The notes under the pieces: model-generated
The model's input: only the letters and a program-made list of their open reading frames with translations
What the model was told of the DNA's origin: nothing
Database searches by the model: none
Position numbers and translations under genes: made by a program
Shown: one piece after another, positions 9,637-21,939 of the stretch
Layout of the letters: every line of letters begins with the position of its first letter
Position numbering within the stretch: position 1 is the stretch's first letter
Assembly: GCA_015064445.1 (NCBI GenBank)
Contig: SVSE01000001.1
Coordinates: 1-64,000, forward strand
Length of the DNA stretch: 64,000 nucleotides
DNA from: Oscillospiraceae bacterium
Lineage (GTDB): Bacteria > Bacillota > Clostridia > Oscillospirales > CAG-272
Reading direction: 5' to 3'

Positions 9637-10470
9637 ATGTCAGAAGAATGTACCCATGACTGTTCTACCTGCTCGGCGAATTGCTCGTCAAGACAGGGCG
9701 GAATACCCAAGGAACAGTTGAATGAATTAAGCTCAGTAAAGCATGTTATCGGCGTAGTGAGTGGCAAGGGCGGAGTTGGTAAATCAATTGTTACCTCAAT
9801 GCTTGCTGTTCTTATGCAGAGAAAAGGATATAAAACTGCGATTCTCGACGCAGATATTACAGGACCGTCTATTCCTCGTGCATTTGGACTCAAGGACCGT
9901 GCACTCTCGGATGGAATGCATCTTCTCCCTGTTACAACTAAAACAGGAATTGATGTTATGTCTGTAAATCTTCTTCTCGAGGATGAAACAAGACCGGTTG
10001 TATGGCGTGGACCTGTTATCGCAGGCACAGTAAAGCAGTTCTGGACCGATGTGGTTTGGGATGAGGTGGACTATATGTTCGTTGATATGCCTCCAGGAAC
10101 AGGAGATGTACCACTTACAGTTTTCCAATCGCTCCCACTTGATGGAATTGTTATTGTAACCACTCCTCAGGATCTCGTTTCCATGATAGTAGAGAAGGCT
10201 GCAAAGATGGCTCAGATGATGAATGTTCCTGTTTTGGGACTTGTAGAGAATATGAGCTATGTTGTTTGCCCTGATTGTGGAAAGGAAATTCACATTTTTG
10301 GAGACGGTAAGATAAATGAGGTAGCTACAAAGCACGGCTACGAAATTCTTGGTAAGCTTCCTATGGATGCAAGACTCGCGTCCCTTTGTGATAAGGGAAT
10401 AATCGAGCTTATGGAGAATGATTATCTCGATAAGGCATCTGAGGCAATTGAGGAAAAGACCAAGGCTTAA
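9637..10470 (+). CDS. Mrp/NBP35-type P-loop ATPase (Fe-S cluster carrier)
   Basis: GKGGVGKS, VDMPPGTGD, CPDC; Cys-rich N-terminus CTHDCSTCSANC. Confidence 0.92.
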   Translation: MSEECTHDCSTCSANCSSRQGGIPKEQLNELSSVKHVIGVVSGKGGVGKSIVTSMLAVLMQRKGYKTAILDADITGPSIPRAFGLKDRALSDGMHLLPVTTKTGIDVMSVNLLLEDETRPVVWRGPVIAGTVKQFWTDVVWDEVDYMFVDMPPGTGDVPLTVFQSLPLDGIVIVTTPQDLVSMIVEKAAKMAQMMNVPVLGLVENMSYVVCPDCGKEIHIFGDGKINEVATKHGYEILGKLPMDARLASLCDKGIIELMENDYLDKASEAIEEKTKA

Positions 10471-10510
10471 CGACGAATAATAAAAAATTTTATACAGAAG
10501 GAGATCTCTT

Positions 10511-11008
10511 ATGAAAAAGAAACTCACAACAGTTGCTTTCAGTGGCACCAAAGAGCAGGAAGCAAAGCTCGATGCTGTTATTGCAGAGCACAAGGGCGAA
10601 GCGGGCGCACTCATGCCAGTTCTTCAAAAGGCACAGGACATCTACGGATATCTTCCTATTGAGGTTCAGGAGCATATCGCACTCAGTATGGATATTCCTC
10701 TTTCAGAGGTTTATGGAGTTGCTTCGTTCTATTCACAATTCATTCTCAACCCAAAGGGCGAATATGCTATCGCAGTATGCCTTGGAACCGCTTGCTATGT
10801 AAAGGGCGCAGGCTTGCTTATGGACAAGCTTGAGTCTCTTATCGGCATCAAGAACGGCGAAATCACTGCAGACAGAAAGTTCAGCCTTGACGCTACCCGT
10901 TGTATCGGTGCTTGTGGACTTGCTCCAGTTCTTACTGTAAACGAAGAGGTTTACGGAAGACTTACACCTGATATGATCAAGGGAATTCTTGACAAGTATA
11001 ACGCATAA
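10511..11008 (+). CDS. hydC: NuoE-like [2Fe-2S] subunit of electron-bifurcating hydrogenase (HydC/HndA)
   Basis: CLGTACYVKGA ... CIGACGLAP; operon with HydB and HydA. Confidence 0.9.
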   Translation: MKKKLTTVAFSGTKEQEAKLDAVIAEHKGEAGALMPVLQKAQDIYGYLPIEVQEHIALSMDIPLSEVYGVASFYSQFILNPKGEYAIAVCLGTACYVKGAGLLMDKLESLIGIKNGEITADRKFSLDATRCIGACGLAPVLTVNEEVYGRLTPDMIKGILDKYNA

Positions 11009-11028
11009 GGAAGGACGGAAGATAGATT

Positions 11029-12933
11029 ATGATTAAGAATTTGGCAGATCTCATTAAGATTAGAGACGAATATGCAGGAAAAATCGCTTTCCGTCAAAAC
11101 AGCGGTGCAAAGACCGATGGCAAATATGAAAAGCATGTTCTTATTTGTGGCGGTACAGGCTGTACATCATCAAAGAGCGTACAGATCAAGGCAAAAATGG
11201 AAGAGGCTATCAAGAACGCAGGTATCGCAGATAAGGTACAGGTAGTTCTTACAGGATGCTTCGGACTTTGCGCACTTGGTCCAATCGTTATCGTATATCC
11301 AGAGGGAACATTCTATTCAAGAATTGAGCTTGACAATGTTGACGAAATTGTAAACGAGCATCTCGTTGGTGGCAACCCTGTTAAGAAGTACCTCTATTCT
11401 GAAACAGTTAAGGGCGACCAAATCCTTTCCCTTAACGAAACAGCCTTCTATAAGAAGCAAAAGAGAGTTGCACTCCGTAACTGTGGTGTTATCGACCCAG
11501 AGTGCATCAATGAATACATAGGAACAAACGGATATATCGCTCTCGCTAAGGTTGTTACCGAAATGACTCCTGACGAGGTTATCAAGGAAATCCTTGATTC
11601 TGGAATTCGTGGCCGTGGAGGCGGTGGATTCCCAACAGGTAGAAAGTGGCAGTTCGCTGCAGCTCAGCCTAAGGGTCAGAAGTATGTAGTATGTAACGGT
11701 GACGAGGGAGACCCAGGTGCATTTATGGACCGTTCTATCCTCGAGGGAGACCCACACGCGCTTATCGAGGCTATGGCTATCGCAGGTTATGCAATCGGCG
11801 CTAACCAGGGCTATGTATATGTTCGTGCAGAGTATCCTATCGCTGTTAATAGACTTCAGTCTGCTATCAATTCTGCAAGAGCAGAGGGACTCCTCGGCAA
11901 GAATATCTTCGGCACAGACTTTGAATTTGATATGCAAATCAGACTTGGTGCTGGTGCGTTCGTTTGTGGTGAGGAAACAGCACTTCTTACCTCTATTGAA
12001 GGTAATCGTGGTGAGCCTCGTCCTCGTCCACCATTCCCAGCTGTAAAGGGACTCTTTGGCAAGCCAACAATCATCAACAACGTTGAAACATATGCAAACA
12101 TCCCACAAATCATCAACAAGGGCGCTAAGTGGTTCACATCTATGGGAACTGAAAGATCTAAGGGAACAAAGGTATTTGCTCTCGGTGGAAAGATCACAAA
12201 CACTGGTCTTGTTGAAATTCCTATGGGAACAACTCTTCGTGAGGTTGTTGAGGAAATCGGTGGTGGTATTCCTAACGGTAAGAAGTTCAAGGCTGCTCAG
12301 ACAGGTGGACCTTCTGGCGGATGTATCCCAGCTTCTAAGTACGATGTTGAAATCGACTATGATAACCTTATCGCTCAGGGCTCAATGATGGGCTCAGGTG
12401 GACTTATCGTTATGGACGAGGATACCTGTATGGTTGACCTTGCTAAGTTCTTCCTTGAGTTTACTGTTGATGAATCCTGTGGTAAGTGCGCACCTTGCCG
12501 TATCGGTACTGTAAGACTTCTTGAAATTCTTACAAAGATTACCGAAGGTAATGGTGAAATGGAAGACCTCGATAAGCTCGAGGAACTTGCTAACTATATC
12601 AAGAGCGCATCTCTTTGTGGTCTTGGTCAGACAGCTCCTAACCCAGTTCTTTCAACTCTTGCTAACTTCCGTGACGAGTATATCGCTCACATCGTTGACA
12701 AGAAGTGTCCTGCTGGCGTATGTAAGAATCTCTTCACATACAAGATTGACCTTGATAAGTGTATCGGCTGTGGCGCTTGTGCTAAGCAGTGTCCTGCAGA
12801 CGCAATTTCAAGAACCGATTATGTAGCACCTGGACACAAGCTTGCTTCAATGACAATTGATGCATCTAAGTGCGTTAAGTGTGGCGCTTGCTTGCCTACA
12901 TGTAAGAAGTTCCAGGCAATTTATAAGGGCTAA
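11029..12933 (+). CDS. hydB: NuoF-like NAD(P)H/FMN subunit of electron-bifurcating hydrogenase (HydB/HndC)
   Basis: Thioredoxin-like 2Fe-2S N-terminus, GRGGGGFPTGRKW, SCGKCAPCRIGT, C-terminal 2x[4Fe-4S] ferredoxin. Confidence 0.93.
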   Translation: MIKNLADLIKIRDEYAGKIAFRQNSGAKTDGKYEKHVLICGGTGCTSSKSVQIKAKMEEAIKNAGIADKVQVVLTGCFGLCALGPIVIVYPEGTFYSRIELDNVDEIVNEHLVGGNPVKKYLYSETVKGDQILSLNETAFYKKQKRVALRNCGVIDPECINEYIGTNGYIALAKVVTEMTPDEVIKEILDSGIRGRGGGGFPTGRKWQFAAAQPKGQKYVVCNGDEGDPGAFMDRSILEGDPHALIEAMAIAGYAIGANQGYVYVRAEYPIAVNRLQSAINSARAEGLLGKNIFGTDFEFDMQIRLGAGAFVCGEETALLTSIEGNRGEPRPRPPFPAVKGLFGKPTIINNVETYANIPQIINKGAKWFTSMGTERSKGTKVFALGGKITNTGLVEIPMGTTLREVVEEIGGGIPNGKKFKAAQTGGPSGGCIPASKYDVEIDYDNLIAQGSMMGSGGLIVMDEDTCMVDLAKFFLEFTVDESCGKCAPCRIGTVRLLEILTKITEGNGEMEDLDKLEELANYIKSASLCGLGQTAPNPVLSTLANFRDEYIAHIVDKKCPAGVCKNLFTYKIDLDKCIGCGACAKQCPADAISRTDYVAPGHKLASMTIDASKCVKCGACLPTCKKFQAIYKG

Positions 12934-12948
12934 TAGGAGGAATTACAA

Positions 12949-14697
12949 ATGGAAAATATGGTAAATATTAAAATTAACGATAAAGAATATTCCGTTCCTG
13001 CTAACTCAACAGTTCTTCAGGCTGCAAGATATGCCGGAATTGATATTCCTACACTTTGCTATCTCAAGGACATCAATGAGATCGGCGCATGCCGTCTTTG
13101 CCTTGTAGAGGTAAAGGGCGCAAGAGGACTTGCTGCTGCTTGCGTATACCCTGTAAACGAGGGAATGGAGGTTTACACAAACACTCCAAAGATCAGACAA
13201 ACAAGAAAGACAAACCTTGAGCTTGTTCTTTCTGCTCATAAGAAGAAGTGCCTTACCTGTATCCGTTCAACAAGCTGTGAGCTTCAGAAGCTCTGCCTTG
13301 AGTATGGTGTAGACGAGGATCACTTCAAGGGCAATAACAATGCTTATCCTATCGATGCTACAACTCCTTATATCGTAAGAGATAACGAGAAGTGCATCCT
13401 TTGCCGTCGTTGCGTTGCTGCTTGTAAGAATATGCAGCAGATCGGCGTAATCGGCGCAAATGACCGTGGATTTGACACACACATCGCTTCTGCATTTGAG
13501 CAGACTCTTGATAAGACATCATGTATCGGCTGTGGACAGTGTATCGTTGCTTGTCCTGTTGGCGCTCTTTATGAAAAGGACGACACAGCTAAGGTTCTTG
13601 CTGCTTTGGCAGATCCTACAAAGCATGTTGCTATCTGCGCAGCTCCTTCTGTAAGAGCTACAATTGGCGAGTGCTTTGACTACGCTCCTGGTACAGATGT
13701 TGAGGGCAAGATGGTTGCTTCTATGAAGGCTCTTGGCTTTGATGGCGTATATGATATGAACCTCACAGCTGACCTTACCATTATGGAAGAGGCAACAGAG
13801 TTCCTTGGCAGATTTAAAGAGGGCAAAAACCTTCCTCTTATCACATCCTGCTCACCTGGATGGGTTAAGTACTGTGAGCACTATTTCCCAGAATTCACAG
13901 ACAACCTTTCATCCTGTAAGTCACCACAACAGATGTTCGGTGCTATGTATAAGACATACTACGCAGCTAAGATCGGCGTAGATCCTAAGGATATATTCTT
14001 CGTATCTGCAATTCCTTGTACAGCAAAGAAGTTTGAGGTTACAAGAGATCATCAGAACGCAGCAGGTGTTCCTGATGTTGATGTAGCTATCACAACAAGA
14101 GAGCTTGCAAGAATGATTAAGCAGGCAGGTATCGATTTCAGAGCTATGGACGACGCTAAGTTTGACGATCCATTTGGAATCGGCTCAGGCGCAGGCGCTA
14201 TCTTCGGTGCAACAGGTGGTGTTATGGAGGCAGCTCTCCGTACAGCAGCTGAGGTTATCGAGGGCAAGCCTCTCGAAAAGCTCGAATTCGAGGATGTTCG
14301 TGGTATCGAAGGCATCAAGAGAGCAACATATACTCTCGGTGGCAACGAAATCAAGGTTGCAGTTGCAAGTGGAACAGCTAACGCAAAGAAGCTTCTTACA
14401 GCAGTAAGAAATGGCGAGGAGAAGGTTGATTTTATCGAAATCATGGCTTGTCCTGGTGGATGCGTAAACGGTGGTGGTCAGCCAACACAGCCAGCTGTTG
14501 TTCGTAACAATGTAAACCTTCGTGAGCTCCGTGCAAGCGTTCTTTACAAGGCTGATAAGAAGATGGATTTGAGAAAATCCCACGAAAACTCAGCAGTTAA
14601 GAAGCTCTATGATGAATACTTTGGTAACCCAGGTAGCCACAAGGCTCATGAGGTTCTCCATACAAAGTATGTAAAGCGTGGACTTAAGAATAACTAA
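12949..14697 (+). CDS. hydA: [FeFe]-hydrogenase catalytic subunit (HydA/HndD)
   Basis: 2Fe-2S and 4Fe-4S N-terminal domains; H-cluster motifs TSCSPGW, IPCTAKKFE, EIMACPGGCVNGGGQP. Confidence 0.94.
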   Translation: MENMVNIKINDKEYSVPANSTVLQAARYAGIDIPTLCYLKDINEIGACRLCLVEVKGARGLAAACVYPVNEGMEVYTNTPKIRQTRKTNLELVLSAHKKKCLTCIRSTSCELQKLCLEYGVDEDHFKGNNNAYPIDATTPYIVRDNEKCILCRRCVAACKNMQQIGVIGANDRGFDTHIASAFEQTLDKTSCIGCGQCIVACPVGALYEKDDTAKVLAALADPTKHVAICAAPSVRATIGECFDYAPGTDVEGKMVASMKALGFDGVYDMNLTADLTIMEEATEFLGRFKEGKNLPLITSCSPGWVKYCEHYFPEFTDNLSSCKSPQQMFGAMYKTYYAAKIGVDPKDIFFVSAIPCTAKKFEVTRDHQNAAGVPDVDVAITTRELARMIKQAGIDFRAMDDAKFDDPFGIGSGAGAIFGATGGVMEAALRTAAEVIEGKPLEKLEFEDVRGIEGIKRATYTLGGNEIKVAVASGTANAKKLLTAVRNGEEKVDFIEIMACPGGCVNGGGQPTQPAVVRNNVNLRELRASVLYKADKKMDLRKSHENSAVKKLYDEYFGNPGSHKAHEVLHTKYVKRGLKNN

Positions 14698-14700
14698 TAA

Positions 14701-14731
14701 AAAAGGACTTGCGATTTTCGCAAGTCCTTTT
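14701..14731. terminator. Intrinsic terminator downstream of hydA
   Basis: AAAAGGACTTGCGA-ttt-TCGCAAGTCCTTTT. Confidence 0.85.
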
Positions 14732-14736
14732 ATCAT

Positions 14737-14764
14737 AAAAAGCACCATCAAGTGGTGCTTTTTT
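14737..14764. terminator. Second terminator hairpin between convergent genes
   Basis: AAAAGCACCA-tcaag-TGGTGCTTTTTT. Confidence 0.8.
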
Positions 14765-15483
14765 CATATTATCATTCCACCATTTGCGCCTATAACTTGT
14801 CCTGTGATAAACGAGGAGCGCTCATCAGCTAAAAAGAGAAGAATATTTGCAATTTCTTCAGGCGTGCCAAGGCGTCCGAGTGGTGTTTCGCTCTTTATTT
14901 CCTCGATTGCCTCGTCGGAAAGACAAGCATTCATCTCGGTGTCAATTGCACCTGGCACTACACAGTTAACTCTTATGCCCGATGGAGCAACCTCCTTAGC
15001 AAGAGCCTTTGTAAGTCCTATAAGCCCTGCCTTTGACGCAGAATAATGAACCTCACAGGAAGCACCAACCTGTCCCCACATAGAGGAAACATTGATAATG
15101 CAACCGTCCTTTCGGCTAATCATTTGAGGCAAAACAGCCCTTGATGCATAAAAAGCACTTGAAAGGTTAGTGTCAAGCATTTTGTGCCACATATCATCGC
15201 TAATATCAGTAAAAAGCGAGAATTCGGAAATTCCAACATTATTTATAAGAATATCAATGTGCCCAAGCTCCTCGCAAGCGCACCTTATCGCGTCGCTCAT
15301 TTCCTTGCTATTCGAGGCATCAGCCTTGATGGCAAGCGCACCTGTGCTTTTTGATAAGCAAAGAGCTTCATTTTCGGATTTTAAATAGGTAAAAGCCACT
15401 CTGTAGCCTGCCTCTGCAAACATTTTTACAGCGCAAGCACCGATGCCACGACTTCCACCTGTGATAAATACAACCTTGTTCAT
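14764..15483 (-). CDS. SDR family oxidoreductase (3-oxoacyl-ACP reductase FabG-like)
   Basis: TGGSRGIG, NNVG, S...YSASK motifs. Confidence 0.9.
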   Translation of the reverse strand: MNKVVFITGGSRGIGACAVKMFAEAGYRVAFTYLKSENEALCLSKSTGALAIKADASNSKEMSDAIRCACEELGHIDILINNVGISEFSLFTDISDDMWHKMLDTNLSSAFYASRAVLPQMISRKDGCIINVSSMWGQVGASCEVHYSASKAGLIGLTKALAKEVAPSGIRVNCVVPGAIDTEMNACLSDEAIEEIKSETPLGRLGTPEEIANILLFLADERSSFITGQVIGANGGMII

Positions 15484-15546
15484 ATTAACCTCGTAAAGTA
15501 TTATTAAAATTATTGTATCATACCGTGCTCAAAAAGTAAATATCTA

Positions 15547-15575
15547 TTGACTAAATTTTGTATTTGTGGTAAAAT
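15547..15575 (+). promoter_or_regulatory. Promoter of the GH2 beta-galactosidase gene
   Basis: TTGACT-N17-TAAAAT with TGG extended -10. Confidence 0.7.
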
Positions 15576-15606
15576 TTAAGTGTACAAATATATATATTTT
15601 CACTAA

Positions 15607-18444
<2,838 letters not shown>

Positions 18445-18450
18445 AAATCA

Positions 18451-18480
18451 AAAAAGAGCCTTGAATAAAGGCTCTTTTTG
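18451..18480. terminator. Intrinsic terminator downstream of lacZ
   Basis: AAAAAGAGCC-ttgaataaa-GGCTCTTTTT. Confidence 0.85.
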
Positions 18481-18488
18481 CTTTTTGT

Positions 18489-18516
18489 GAATTTTAGAAT
18501 TTAAAAATTTATAAAT
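18489..18516. repeat. AT-rich dispersed intergenic repeat, copy 1
   Basis: GAATTTTAGAATTTAAAAATTTATAAAT; similar to copies near 35152, 44303, 63166. Confidence 0.45.
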
Positions 18517-19038
18517 TTATTTTAAAGAAGAAATATACCTGCTTGCGCTCTTGTTTGAAAGCAGAATGCTTGTTACAACAATTGACAAAACAAGTGAAAT
18601 TCCACCTTGTATAGCGTTAAACAAAATGTTTACAACGGCAGTGGCAAATCCGTACAAAATCCATTCGAAAACAAGATATCCCAAAATCATTATAAGCTCG
18701 GCTACGATAGCACTGATAGCGATGCTTATAAAACGGTTCGAAAATTTGCTAAAGCCCTTGTAAATAAAGCAACAGGCGATAGCCATTGATGATTTTATAA
18801 CAAGCGTTGCAGGGGCGTATATTGCATATCCAAGCATAAGGTCGGCAAGAGCAGAGCCAACGCCTGCGCAAATTGCACCGATAGGCCCAAGCACGAGGCT
18901 GGCAATTAAAATAAATGCATCGCCAAGATTTATGTATCCGATAGCTGGCATAGGAATAGCAATAAAGTATGTCGCTACAAAAATTAGCGCAGTAAATAGA
19001 GCGCATAACGCAATTTTATGTATGCTTTTGTGCTTCAT
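18517..19038 (-). CDS. ECF transporter S component (substrate unknown)
   Basis: Hydrophobic ~173 aa; INLGDAFILIASLVLGPIGAICAGVGSALADL typical S-component motif. Confidence 0.85.
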   Translation of the reverse strand: MKHKSIHKIALCALFTALIFVATYFIAIPMPAIGYINLGDAFILIASLVLGPIGAICAGVGSALADLMLGYAIYAPATLVIKSSMAIACCFIYKGFSKFSNRFISIAISAIVAELIMILGYLVFEWILYGFATAVVNILFNAIQGGISLVLSIVVTSILLSNKSASRYISSLK

Positions 19039-19118
19039 CAAAATCATCTCCAATTATATGATTCTCAATTATAGCACAACATAGGAGCTACTTCAAGAGA
19101 TTTCAATAATAATTTTAC

Positions 19119-19147
19119 TTGATTGTGCAGATAATATGTGATAAAAT
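19119..19147 (+). promoter_or_regulatory. Promoter of the zinc metallopeptidase gene
   Basis: TTGATT-N17-TAAAAT with TGA extended -10. Confidence 0.65.
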
Positions 19148-19165
19148 AAATATAGAGGTGATGAA

Positions 19166-19882
19166 ATGTTTTTCTATATCGACTGGATGTATATAATTTT
19201 GGTTTTGCCCGCGGTGATTTTCTCAATTGTAGCAAGTGCGCGTGTCAATTCCACCTTTAAAAAATATTCAAGCGTTCATAACAGGGCAGGACTTACAGGC
19301 GCAGAGGTCGCAAGGCGAATTTTGTACGAAAACGGTCTTTATGATGTCAAAATTGAGCAAACACACGGACATTTGACCGATCATTACGATCCTCGCACAA
19401 ACACCGTAAGACTATCAGAATCCACCTATAATAGCACATCAAGCTCTGCTATCGGAGTATGTGCTCACGAGGTTGGACACGCGATTCAGCACGCAAGAGG
19501 ATACATTCCCTTAAAAATACGAAACGCCATTGTTCCCGCTACAAATCTTGGCGCGAAATTATCTATTCCACTTATACTCATAGGTATACTTTTATCGACA
19601 CTGGGTGAGGCTTTTGCGTGGATTGCATACGCAGGAGTGGCTTGCTTTTCACTTTGCTTGATTTTCCAGCTTTTGACACTCCCAACCGAGTTCAACGCGA
19701 GCAGAAGGGCACTAAAATCAATAGCTGAGGGAGGTTATTTGACCTCCGAGGAAACTGTGGGCGCAAAAAGAGTATTGCGTGCAGCCGCAATGACCTATGT
19801 AGGCGCTCTTGCGGTAACCCTTGCACAGTTCTTGAGGCTTCTTTTGATTGTTGCTCGAATAGGTGGAAACCGTCGCAGATAA
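19166..19882 (+). CDS. YugP-type zinc metallopeptidase, membrane
   Basis: HEVGHAIQHARGY motif, TM helices. Confidence 0.9.
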   Translation: MFFYIDWMYIILVLPAVIFSIVASARVNSTFKKYSSVHNRAGLTGAEVARRILYENGLYDVKIEQTHGHLTDHYDPRTNTVRLSESTYNSTSSSAIGVCAHEVGHAIQHARGYIPLKIRNAIVPATNLGAKLSIPLILIGILLSTLGEAFAWIAYAGVACFSLCLIFQLLTLPTEFNASRRALKSIAEGGYLTSEETVGAKRVLRAAAMTYVGALAVTLAQFLRLLLIVARIGGNRRR

Positions 19883-19933
19883 GGCAATATTACTATATAT
19901 ATTAAAAAACTTACAAAAAAATCAAAATAACTA

Positions 19934-19962
19934 TTGACAAGCACTTTTCTTTGTGATAAAAT
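19934..19962 (+). promoter_or_regulatory. Promoter of the L21-prp-L27 operon
   Basis: TTGACA-N17-TAAAAT with TGA extended -10. Confidence 0.75.
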
Positions 19963-19968
19963 TGAAGC

Positions 19969-20036
19969 GCCGCATAATGCCAAGGTCGAAAACAGCATTG
20001 CTTACCTGGCTTAGCGAGTTTTGTTGAAAGAGAGGT
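19969..20036 (+). promoter_or_regulatory. Ribosomal protein L21 leader-like structured 5' UTR
   Basis: GCCGCATAATGCCAAGGTCGAAAACAGCATTGCTTACCTGGC... directly upstream of rplU; position and layout resemble the known L21 leader family. Confidence 0.6.
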
Positions 20037-20043
20037 GCTTTTC

Positions 20044-20355
20044 GTGTTCGCAATTATTCAAACAGGCGGAAAGCAGTACAAAGTAAACGAAGGAGACGTA
20101 ATCTTCGTTGAAAAGCTTGGCGTAGCCGAGGGAGAAGATGTTAAGTTTGAAAATGTTCTTGCAGTATCAAACGATAACGGATTCGTAACAGGCGCTCCTT
20201 ATGTATCTGGTGCTTCCGTAACCGCAAAGGTTGTTCGTAACGGTAAGGGAAAGAAAATTTACGTTATGAAGTATAAGGCTAAGAAGAACGAGAAGAAGAA
20301 GATCGGTCATAGACAGCCATATACAAAAGTACAAATCACAAAGATTGAGGGCTAA
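20044..20355 (+). CDS. rplU: 50S ribosomal protein L21 (GTG start)
   Basis: [21 protein letters not shown] upstream of GTG 20044. Confidence 0.96.
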   Translation: MFAIIQTGGKQYKVNEGDVIFVEKLGVAEGEDVKFENVLAVSNDNGFVTGAPYVSGASVTAKVVRNGKGKKIYVMKYKAKKNEKKKIGHRQPYTKVQITKIEG

Positions 20356-20363
20356 TTCGTAAT

Positions 20364-20732
20364 ATGACACATGTCGTATTCTACAAATCAGGTAATACCT
20401 TCTGGGGCTTTGATGTTGATGGGCATGCAGGCTTTGCCGACGCAGGTGAGGACATTGTTTGCTCTGCAATTTCATCTATGACAATGCTTGTTATAAATGC
20501 AATTGAAACAGCATACGCTTCAAATGTGGATTACACGATTGATGAAGAAACCGCAAAGGTATGCGTAAGGGTTCAAGCCTCGTTGCCAGAATATGAATCC
20601 GATGAGAAAAAGAGATATGCTATCTCTGGACTTATAATGGCATACTACTATCAGCTCAACGATATGCTCGAGGAATACTACGACTATATCGATGTTGATG
20701 TAATCGAAAAGAAATTTGATGGCAACAAATAA
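20364..20732 (+). CDS. prp: Ribosomal-processing cysteine protease Prp (YsxB)
   Basis: GHAGFADAGEDIVCSAIS catalytic His/Cys; between rplU and rpmA. Confidence 0.94.
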   Translation: MTHVVFYKSGNTFWGFDVDGHAGFADAGEDIVCSAISSMTMLVINAIETAYASNVDYTIDEETAKVCVRVQASLPEYESDEKKRYAISGLIMAYYYQLNDMLEEYYDYIDVDVIEKKFDGNK

Positions 20733-20763
20733 ACGTAAAATACAGATAATGGAGGAACAATAA

Positions 20764-21042
20764 ATGTTAAGACTTGGTTTACAGTTCTTCGCACATAAAA
20801 AGGGTGTTGGTTCTACAAAGAACGGTCGTGATAGTGAGTCAAAGCGTCTTGGTGTTAAGAAGGCAGACGGTTCAAGCGTTATCGCTGGTAACATTATCGT
20901 AAGACAAAGAGGAACAAAGATCCATCCAGGTAACAATGTTGGTATTGGTACCGACGATACACTTTTTGCTTTGATCGACGGAGTTGTTAAGTTTGAGCAT
21001 CTCACAAAGGACAAGAAGTGCGTTAGCGTATATGCGAAATAA
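20764..21042 (+). CDS. rpmA: 50S ribosomal protein L27 with Prp-cleavable N-terminal extension
   Basis: [24 protein letters not shown]. Confidence 0.97.
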   Translation: MLRLGLQFFAHKKGVGSTKNGRDSESKRLGVKKADGSSVIAGNIIVRQRGTKIHPGNNVGIGTDDTLFALIDGVVKFEHLTKDKKCVSVYAK

Positions 21043-21051
21043 TTGAGAATT

Positions 21052-21078
21052 ATCCACCGAATTGCTCGGTGGATTTTT
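21052..21078 (+). terminator. Intrinsic terminator after rpmA
   Basis: ATCCACCGA-attgc-TCGGTGGAT TTTTCT. Confidence 0.85.
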
Positions 21079-21128
21079 CTATTCTTGTATTATAGATACA
21101 AAAATAAAATTTATTTTTAAAAAAACTC

Positions 21129-21157
21129 TTCACATAATATGAAAAATATGTTAGAAT
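21129..21157 (+). promoter_or_regulatory. Promoter of sufC-sufB
   Basis: TTCACA-N17-TAGAAT with TGT extended -10. Confidence 0.55.
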
Positions 21158-21203
21158 AATACGAATAAAAAGGAAACCTTTAACATTTTGAAAGGAGAGT
21201 ATT

Positions 21204-21929
21204 ATGCTTAAGCTTGAAAATATTTCCTTTGAGGTTCATACCGAAGATACTCATAAGGGAATTTTGAAAAATATAAATCTTGAAATTGATGACGGATTTG
21301 TTGCTATAACAGGACCTAACGGTGGTGGTAAATCAACTCTTGCTAAAATAATCGCAGGTATTTATCAGCCAACATCAGGCAAAATCTATTTTGATGGCGT
21401 CGATATTACCGATATGAGCATAACTGAAAGGGCAAATCTTGGAATCAGCTTTGCTTTCCAACAGCCAGTTAGATTTAAGGGACTTACAGTAAAGGACCTC
21501 ATCACTCTCGCTGCAGGTAAAAAAATTACAGTTTCTGATGCTTGCGTGTATCTTTCAGAGGTGGGCCTTTGCGCAAGAGATTATATCGATAGAGAGGTTA
21601 ATGCGTCACTTTCTGGTGGAGAGCTCAAGAGAATTGAAATCGCAATGATAAACGCAAGAGGGACAAGACTTTCTGTGTTTGATGAGCCTGAGGCAGGAAT
21701 TGACCTTTGGAGCTTCAATAATCTTATTCAGGTTTTTGAAAAGATGCACAATAAGACACAGGGCTCTATCATTATAATTTCACACCAAGAAAGAATTCTT
21801 AATATTGCCGATAAAATCGTCGTTGTAGCAAACGGAGAAATCAAGCAATATGGCGACAAAAACGACATTTTGCCAGCACTTCTCGGTAAAACTGCAACCT
21901 CATGCAAGGCACTCATGGACAATGCATAA
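21204..21929 (+). CDS. sufC: SufC-like ABC ATPase (SmsC-type)
   Basis: GPNGGGKSTLAK, LSGGELKRIEIA, VFDEPEAGIDLWS. Confidence 0.9.
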   Translation: MLKLENISFEVHTEDTHKGILKNINLEIDDGFVAITGPNGGGKSTLAKIIAGIYQPTSGKIYFDGVDITDMSITERANLGISFAFQQPVRFKGLTVKDLITLAAGKKITVSDACVYLSEVGLCARDYIDREVNASLSGGELKRIEIAMINARGTRLSVFDEPEAGIDLWSFNNLIQVFEKMHNKTQGSIIIISHQERILNIADKIVVVANGEIKQYGDKNDILPALLGKTATSCKALMDNA

Positions 21930-21939
21930 GGAGGGCGCT

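Noticed and set aside
9796-10614. 272 aa minus-strand ORF over mrp/hydC
   Set aside because: Fully antisense to strong conserved genes; composition shows no recognisable domain; typical shadow ORF.
11317-12108. 263 aa minus-strand ORF inside hydB
   Set aside because: Antisense shadow ORF in a conserved gene; Cys/Ser-rich nonsense-like composition.
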